From: BM003 sp963699835
GTDB taxonomy: Bacteria; Pseudomonadota; Gammaproteobacteria; Steroidobacterales; BM003
Assembly: GCA_963699835.1 (NCBI GenBank)
Contig: CAVOVJ010000008.1
Location: 133,214-197,213, forward strand
DNA length: 64,000 nucleotides
Direction of reading: 5' to 3'
The notes under the pieces are model-generated. The model worked only from the letters and a program-made list of their open reading frames with translations, ran no database searches and had not been told where the DNA came from. This document shows, piece after piece, positions 59,574 through 64,000 of this stretch. Numbering within the stretch: the stretch's first letter is position 1; the number at the start of each line of letters is the position of its first letter. A program made the translations under genes and the position numbers.

Positions 59574-60830
59574 CTACAGACCCACCCTGAACTTGAACTC
59601 CAGGTGGTTGAAATCGTACTCCGCCGTGTCCCGGTTCGAGTCTCGAATTTCCCCAATGTATCCAAAAGAGAGGGTTACGATTTCAGTCATCTGCCAGTCA
59701 TACCATATGCTGCCGGTGTAGATATCGTCGTCTCTTGAATCCAGATCCAGATCGGGAATCTCATCCAGATTTCGGAAACCTTTGTAGTCGCGTTTCTCAT
59801 AACTTGCAAATAGTCGCAACGCAGACGAACGACCGATACCCCACTCCGGCTCGACACTGATACCGTCAACAACCGCGTAATTGGCTACTTCATCGCCGAA
59901 GGTACTGATATCGCGCCAAATTGTTGCCACGAACTTGTTTCGAAGCCCTCCCCTCCTTACCAATCGGAATCGCCCCGTGAACCCATCAAAATCCGATCGA
60001 TTGGAGTCATCATTGTCGCGCTCTGCATAGCCGAACTTTGCGTCCAGTCTGTTTCGCTCCGACAGTCGCCAGTCGAGAATAATATCGGCACGCATTTCGT
60101 CGAAATCCCTGTTATCCGCGTTCTTGAATTTGCCGTTCAGGAATTCCGTTTCCAGGCCAATTCGATTTTTCCGCGTGGTTTCGTACACAAATCCGGCGCT
60201 GACGGTATCACGCTCGATGTCGAGCCGAGAACTTTCCTCGTACTCCACATCAGCGAGGCTCGCTCCGAGATTCAGCGAATAGCCGCCGCCCAACGCCCTC
60301 GAGACAAAGACGAAACCACGATTCTCCGTACGTAAATCCTTACGTGGGATAGTGACGACCTGATTCGAAAAATCCCGAATCTTTCTGTCGTATTCATACC
60401 CAATATCACCGGACCATTTCGGATCCCAAAGCCACTGCCAGGTAATTCCTGCATGACCGCCTGTATGATCCAGGTCCCCGTAATGATCATAGTTGTTGCG
60501 AAAAATACGCCCATCCAACAGGATCGACTGGCGGCTAAAATTCAGCTTTCCATCAACTCCGGCTTCCAGAGTGGCGTACCGATCCGACTTCTTGTTCGAA
60601 AGTACGTCTATCTGGTCATCAGGCTGGCGTAACAAATTTGAGTCGTAAACGAAACCGGCACCGACATACGGGTGAAGTCCCCGGAACGTTTCTGTTCCCT
60701 GCGCCGCAAGTTCACAGTGGAACGCAAGTCCAGCTAACGCACAAAGCCATATCGGAGGTGAAAAAAAAGCTCGGCACGCGGTCGAGATTTTGTCGGCAAG
60801 ATGCCCACTATCATATTGATTATGTAACAT
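59574..60830 (-). CDS. Outer-membrane beta-barrel protein of the polysaccharide locus (EpsL-like)
   Basis: A protein of 418 residues from ATG 60830 (the frame is open to 60989 but the extra part is not signal-like). The signal region is FFSPPIWLCALAGLAFHCELAAQG. HPYVGAGFVYDSNLLRQPDDQ starts the barrel, with about 16-18 alternating strands, acidic loops, and an ending EFKFRVGL. It resembles the BBP2_2/EpsL barrels of bacterial exopolysaccharide operons, probably part of the outer-membrane exit. It is divergent from the export gene at 61055. Confidence 0.75.
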   Translation of the reverse strand: MLHNQYDSGHLADKISTACRAFFSPPIWLCALAGLAFHCELAAQGTETFRGLHPYVGAGFVYDSNLLRQPDDQIDVLSNKKSDRYATLEAGVDGKLNFSRQSILLDGRIFRNNYDHYGDLDHTGGHAGITWQWLWDPKWSGDIGYEYDRKIRDFSNQVVTIPRKDLRTENRGFVFVSRALGGGYSLNLGASLADVEYEESSRLDIERDTVSAGFVYETTRKNRIGLETEFLNGKFKNADNRDFDEMRADIILDWRLSERNRLDAKFGYAERDNDDSNRSDFDGFTGRFRLVRRGGLRNKFVATIWRDISTFGDEVANYAVVDGISVEPEWGIGRSSALRLFASYEKRDYKGFRNLDEIPDLDLDSRDDDIYTGSIWYDWQMTEIVTLSFGYIGEIRDSNRDTAEYDFNHLEFKFRVGL

Positions 60831-61054
60831 TTCTTTCTGCCGTTTGGGCTCTTTGGACTGTAGTATACTAGGTTCCGCTCGCGAAATTTTCTGAGACTGT
60901 CGTTGAGATAAATGCAGGCAAACGGGGTGCGGGTTGCGGCAGGGTTGGCAACACATTGTAGGATCGGATCGCTTCGGATTATTCGACATTTTTTCCTACC
61001 CGAGATCAAAACGACAGGACCGTTACCCTCAATCAGCCTTAATGGAATAGTAGA

Positions 61055-61879
61055 ATGGTTCGCATGACCAAACACATTTTGCTCGCCGCTACGTTACTAG
61101 TTATCTCAGTCATGCCCGAGTTGACCCACGCGCAAACCTCCACGACGCTAAGCCCGGGAGATGTAATACGAATCAGCGTGTACGGCCAACCGGACCTTTC
61201 GACCCTGACCAGGGTTAGTGAAAGCGGAGACATTTCGTTCCCGCTGCTTGGCCCGATAACCCTGCAGGGATTGACGACCAGCGAATCCGAGCGTCAAATC
61301 GCTGACCTTTTGCAATCACGTGGGATCGTCCGCAATGCCCAGGTCACGGTATTCGTGGAAGAACGCAGTGAGCGGGGTGCGGGCTATGTGACGATTCTTG
61401 GCAAAATTGGCCGACCCGGTAAGTATCCGATACAGAGCCAATCGGATCCGGGCGTCAGCAGCGTAGTCGACCTTCTGGCAGTCGCTGGAGGAACATCGGA
61501 CGCATCAGCCGATTTCATATATTTGATGCGACCCGGGGATGACGGTTACATCCGAACAAAAATTGACCTGGTTCAGTTGTTGCAATACGGAGAACTTAGC
61601 TTTGACCGGCCGCTCACGAACGGCGATATCATCCTCGTCCCGGCCGCTGACGTGTTCTATATCTATGGTCAGGTCAGACGCCCGGGCCGATACGAACTGG
61701 ATCGAGATATGACGGTAATGCAGGCACTATCAGTCGCCAGCGGTGTTACCGACATTGGTAACGAGAGCGGCATCATTTTGCGCCGTGGCAACGAATCTGG
61801 AAAAACCGAAACCGAAGTTGATATCACAACGGTTTTGCAGCCGGGCGACGTAATCTACGTCAAGACCAAGCGATTCTGA
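61055..61879 (+). CDS. Polysaccharide export protein (Wza-like, SLBB domains)
   Basis: An intact 274-residue protein. Signal peptide HILLAATLLVISVMPELTHA with no lipobox cysteine, unlike the first locus. The Poly_export domain is LSPGDVIRISVYGQPDLSTLTRVSESGDISFPLLGPITLQGLTTSE. Two SLBB domains are VTILGKIGRPGKYPIQ and FYIYGQVRRPGRYELDRDMTVMQALSVASGVT. It should form the outer-membrane or periplasmic export channel of the second polymer. Start ATG 61055, or ATG 61064. Confidence 0.88.
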   Translation: MVRMTKHILLAATLLVISVMPELTHAQTSTTLSPGDVIRISVYGQPDLSTLTRVSESGDISFPLLGPITLQGLTTSESERQIADLLQSRGIVRNAQVTVFVEERSERGAGYVTILGKIGRPGKYPIQSQSDPGVSSVVDLLAVAGGTSDASADFIYLMRPGDDGYIRTKIDLVQLLQYGELSFDRPLTNGDIILVPAADVFYIYGQVRRPGRYELDRDMTVMQALSVASGVTDIGNESGIILRRGNESGKTETEVDITTVLQPGDVIYVKTKRF

Positions 61880-61961
61880 GTGGTGGATTGCGACCCCCGC
61901 GCGAACCGTGGCAGGTTTCGCTCGGGTAATGAGATGATCCTACGGATCTCAAAATAGCTGC

Positions 61962-62852
61962 TCAATCCGGTTGCATTCTCTGCAGGACCGAAGACAGAGC
62001 TGGCTTCCAGTTGGCAATATCCTGGCAAAACGTATGCCTGAACTTCGTCTTGTCCAGAACGGAATACGATGGCCGCGTTGCCGGCGTCGGGTATTCCGCA
62101 GTCGTTACAGGCGTGATATCGGCGACCCGCCGCCCCCGCGATTCAAGATGAGTACTGATTATGTTGGCGAATTCGAACCAGGTAGCCTGACCTTCGCAAC
62201 TAAGATGGTAAATCCCGCGGTGGAGTCCCGGGAATTCAGCCAGAGCAGACTTTTCGGCCGGGAGAATCGCGCAGACGACTTCAGCCAGCTCATAAACAGA
62301 AGTCGGAGATCCGATTTGATCGTCGACCACTGACAATCGGTCCCGCTCAGTCAGCAACCTTGACATGGTCAACAGAAAGTTGACGCCGTTAAGTCCGTAT
62401 AACCAGCTGGTCCGAAAGATAATTGCAGCAGCGCCTGACTCTAATATCGCCCCCTCTCCCGCCAGTTTGGATTCACCATAGACATTTATCGGATTGGTCT
62501 GGTCAGTTTCCAAATAGGGTGTTGTGCTGGTCCCATCGAAAACGAAATCAGTCGAGAAATGAACCAGGCCCGCTCCGCAACGAGCGGCCTCCTCGGCGAT
62601 CGTCGCTGGCGCAAGCGCGTTAACCGCAAACGCGGCCTCTCTTTCCGACTCAGCCTTGTCGACCGCCGTATACGCTGCCGCGTTGAAAATCAGACGTGGC
62701 GACTCAGCGCGTATAGCCGCCCTGAGCTCATCAGGATTGCGAAGATCGGCATCCGCTGACGAGAGCGCAACCACATCAAACTGTCGCGCGAGACGGGCGT
62801 TTAGTTCTCGGCCAAGTTGCCCCTCCCTGCCGAAAATCAATATGCTCGTCAT
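61962..62852 (-). CDS. rfbD: dTDP-4-dehydrorhamnose reductase
   Basis: A 296-residue SDR enzyme that makes dTDP-L-rhamnose with NADPH. ATG 62852 gives MTSILIFGREGQLGREL (GxxGxxG). NAAYTAVDKAESE, FSTDFVFDGTSTTPYLETD and NVYGESKLAGEGAI (the YxxxK catalytic pair) are conserved. Start overlaps the rfbC stop as ATGA, which supports it over the earlier in-frame codon at 62930. Confidence 0.92.
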   Translation of the reverse strand: MTSILIFGREGQLGRELNARLARQFDVVALSSADADLRNPDELRAAIRAESPRLIFNAAAYTAVDKAESEREAAFAVNALAPATIAEEAARCGAGLVHFSTDFVFDGTSTTPYLETDQTNPINVYGESKLAGEGAILESGAAAIIFRTSWLYGLNGVNFLLTMSRLLTERDRLSVVDDQIGSPTSVYELAEVVCAILPAEKSALAEFPGLHRGIYHLSCEGQATWFEFANIISTHLESRGRRVADITPVTTAEYPTPATRPSYSVLDKTKFRHTFCQDIANWKPALSSVLQRMQPD

Positions 62853-63393
62853 TCGAAAACATCTGCCGATTTGAAACTTGCCGCCGACCTGTCTTTTTCC
62901 GAGACAAGCGGGTTTAATTCGCCTGGCCAATCGATGCGAGATCCGGATCGTCCCAGGCTATTGAACGCTCGCCGCCCGGGGAATAAAAATCGGTCGCCTT
63001 ATAAGCGACAATGGCCGAATCCGACGTTACAAGAAACCCGTGAGCGAAGCCGACGGGAATCCAGAACTGCTTCTTGTTCTGCGCGGACAAAGTGACACCG
63101 ACCCACTGCCCGAAGGTCAGCGATGACCGGCGCAAATCGACGGCAACATCAAAAATCTCACCGGCCACCACTCTGACTAGCTTTCCTTGCGGATTTTGCA
63201 CCTGGTAATGCAGACCGCGCAGCACACCCCTCGTCGACAAGGACTCATTGTCCTGAAGAATTCCACGTCGTCATTTGCCGATTCTCTGAATGAACGCACG
63301 TTAAAGCTCTCGAAGAAATACCCTCGTGCATCCGCAAATACTCTCGGCGTAAGTAATCTTCAGTTTGTCTATTCGAGTATTTTCCACGTCCAT
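62849..63393 (-). CDS. rfbC: dTDP-4-dehydrorhamnose 3,5-epimerase (frame-disrupted)
   Basis: About 181 residues joined, the usual length. The intact middle reads TRGVLRGLHYQVQNPQGKLVRVVAGEIFDVAVDLRRSSLTFGQWVGV, with the catalytic His in LRGLHYQ and FWIPVGFAHGFLV. The N-terminal part from ATG 63393 (DARGYFFESFNVRSFRE) and the C-terminal part (IDWPGELNPLVSEKDRSA) lie in other frames; shifts near 63335, 63255 and 62945. With the shift near 62945 corrected the stop falls at 62849, overlapping rfbD. Confidence 0.88.
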
Positions 63394-63441
63394 TTTGGTC
63401 ACAACTCGCCGTCAATCAGGTCATGAAGGTAAGTGGCATAA

Positions 63442-64000
63442 CTACTGGCGCCAGAGAGTTACGGCAATCCTCGCAACATCCTCCCCGTCAATGTAACCAA
63501 GCCGAAAAGCGATCTCTTCGGGGCAGGCGATCTTCAACCCCTGGCGCGACTCCAGCGTCTCCACGAATCGGGATGCTTCAAGCATCGACGCATGAGTACC
63601 TGTATCGAGCCAGGCAACGCCACGCCCGAGCATTTCCACTGCCAGCGTCCCCGCCTGAAGATACACGTTATTGACGTCAGTAATCTCATACTCGCCTCGG
63701 GCGGAGGGCTTTATTGACCTTGCAATCTCGACCACATCGCTATCGTAGTTATACAACCCGGTAACCGCATACTTCGACCGAGGCATGCTCGGCTTTTCCT
63801 CTATACTGATCGCGATTCCCGCCTGATCGAATTCGACGACACCGTAGCGCTCAGGGTCTTTAACTCTGTAAGCGAACACTGACGCGCCCGATTCGCGCTC
63901 CGCCGCCCGCAACAGGATCGGCGTAATACCCTGTCCATAGAAAATGTTGTCCCCGAGAATAAGTGTGCAGTTGGACGAGCCGACAAACTTGTCACCGATA
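63442..64000 (-). CDS. rfbA: Glucose-1-phosphate thymidylyltransferase, partial (N-terminus beyond window)
   Basis: The frame is open from the window edge to the stop at 63442, about 185 residues of the C-terminal two-thirds. NCTLILGDNIFYGQG, VFAYRVKDPERYGVVEFDQ, ISIEEKPSMPRSKYAVTGLYNYD, GEYEITDVNNVYL and VAWLDTGTHASMLEASRFVE are the family's signature blocks. It makes dTDP-glucose, the first step to dTDP-L-rhamnose. It is upstream of rfbC with a 48-nt gap. Confidence 0.93.
   Translation of the reverse strand, partial: IGDKFVGSSNCTLILGDNIFYGQGITPILLRAAERESGASVFAYRVKDPERYGVVEFDQAGIAISIEEKPSMPRSKYAVTGLYNYDSDVVEIARSIKPSARGEYEITDVNNVYLQAGTLAVEMLGRGVAWLDTGTHASMLEASRFVETLESRQGLKIACPEEIAFRLGYIDGEDVARIAVTLWRQ

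Noticed and set aside
1..64000. CRISPR arrays, tRNA or rRNA genes, prophage or transposase genes
   Set aside because: None recognised by eye on either strand; short RNA genes could have been missed without a covariance search.

Overview
This window is most likely from a gammaproteobacterium with a moderately GC-rich genome. It carries a near-complete exosortase A (XrtA/PEP-CTERM) exopolysaccharide locus: PrsK/PrsR/PrsT, XrtA itself, a FemAB-like protein, an EpsB-type phosphoglycosyltransferase and a PEP-CTERM substrate protein. The organism call is inferred from gene families only. Layout: (1) 0-4.2 kb, plus strand: end of an acyl-CoA ligase, a PLP-dependent decarboxylase, a GT2 glycosyltransferase and a flippase. 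(2) 4.3-19.5 kb: glycan-modification cargo with five sulfotransferase-like genes, a GNAT-like protein, a secreted propeller-like protein, a membrane acyltransferase, an asparagine-synthase-type amidotransferase, a GDP-mannose dehydrogenase and a glycosyltransferase. A 1.4 kb stretch without genes here (13.4-14.8 kb) looks like a truncated group II intron. (3) 19.5-24.2 kb, minus strand: exosortase-associated hydrolases 1 and 2, an acyl carrier protein, a TPR protein and an O-antigen-ligase-like protein. (4) 24.3-50.2 kb: an asparagine synthase without the glutaminase cysteine, then a long minus-strand series from epsB, prsK, prsR and prsT through export, chain length, autokinase, barrel, deacetylase, FemAB, glycosyltransferase, xrtA, glycosyltransferase and amidotransferase to a sixth sulfotransferase, a glycosyltransferase and a deacetylase. 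Many junctions overlap as ATGA or TAATG, which suggests translational coupling.

The region 50.5-57 kb separates two polysaccharide loci. It holds a MATE transporter, the PEP-CTERM gene with a strong sigma-54 promoter match, and an iron block (TonB-dependent receptor, bfd, htpX, bfr) with Fur-box-like sites. From 57.3 kb a second locus begins: another phosphoglycosyltransferase, an EpsL-like outer-membrane barrel, a Wza-like export protein, and rfbD, rfbC and rfbA for dTDP-L-rhamnose, the last running off the window.

Working model (inference): the polymer of the first locus is built on undecaprenyl phosphate by EpsB and the glycosyltransferases, flipped, polymerised and exported by the Wzz/autokinase/export-protein/barrel set. 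It is made acidic by uronic acid and possibly by sulfate, and is further acylated, deacetylated and amidated. PrsK/PrsR with RpoN would switch on PEP-CTERM protein genes, which XrtA then processes. A perfect CRP half-site pair (TGTGA-N6-TCACA) lies upstream of epsB.

Reading caution: genes at 0.3-4.2 kb, 29.7-41.6 kb and at several isolated points are broken by single-base indels, often in short homopolymers. In each case the protein continues in another frame with family motifs preserved. I annotate these as single genes with likely sequence errors and give the full span.
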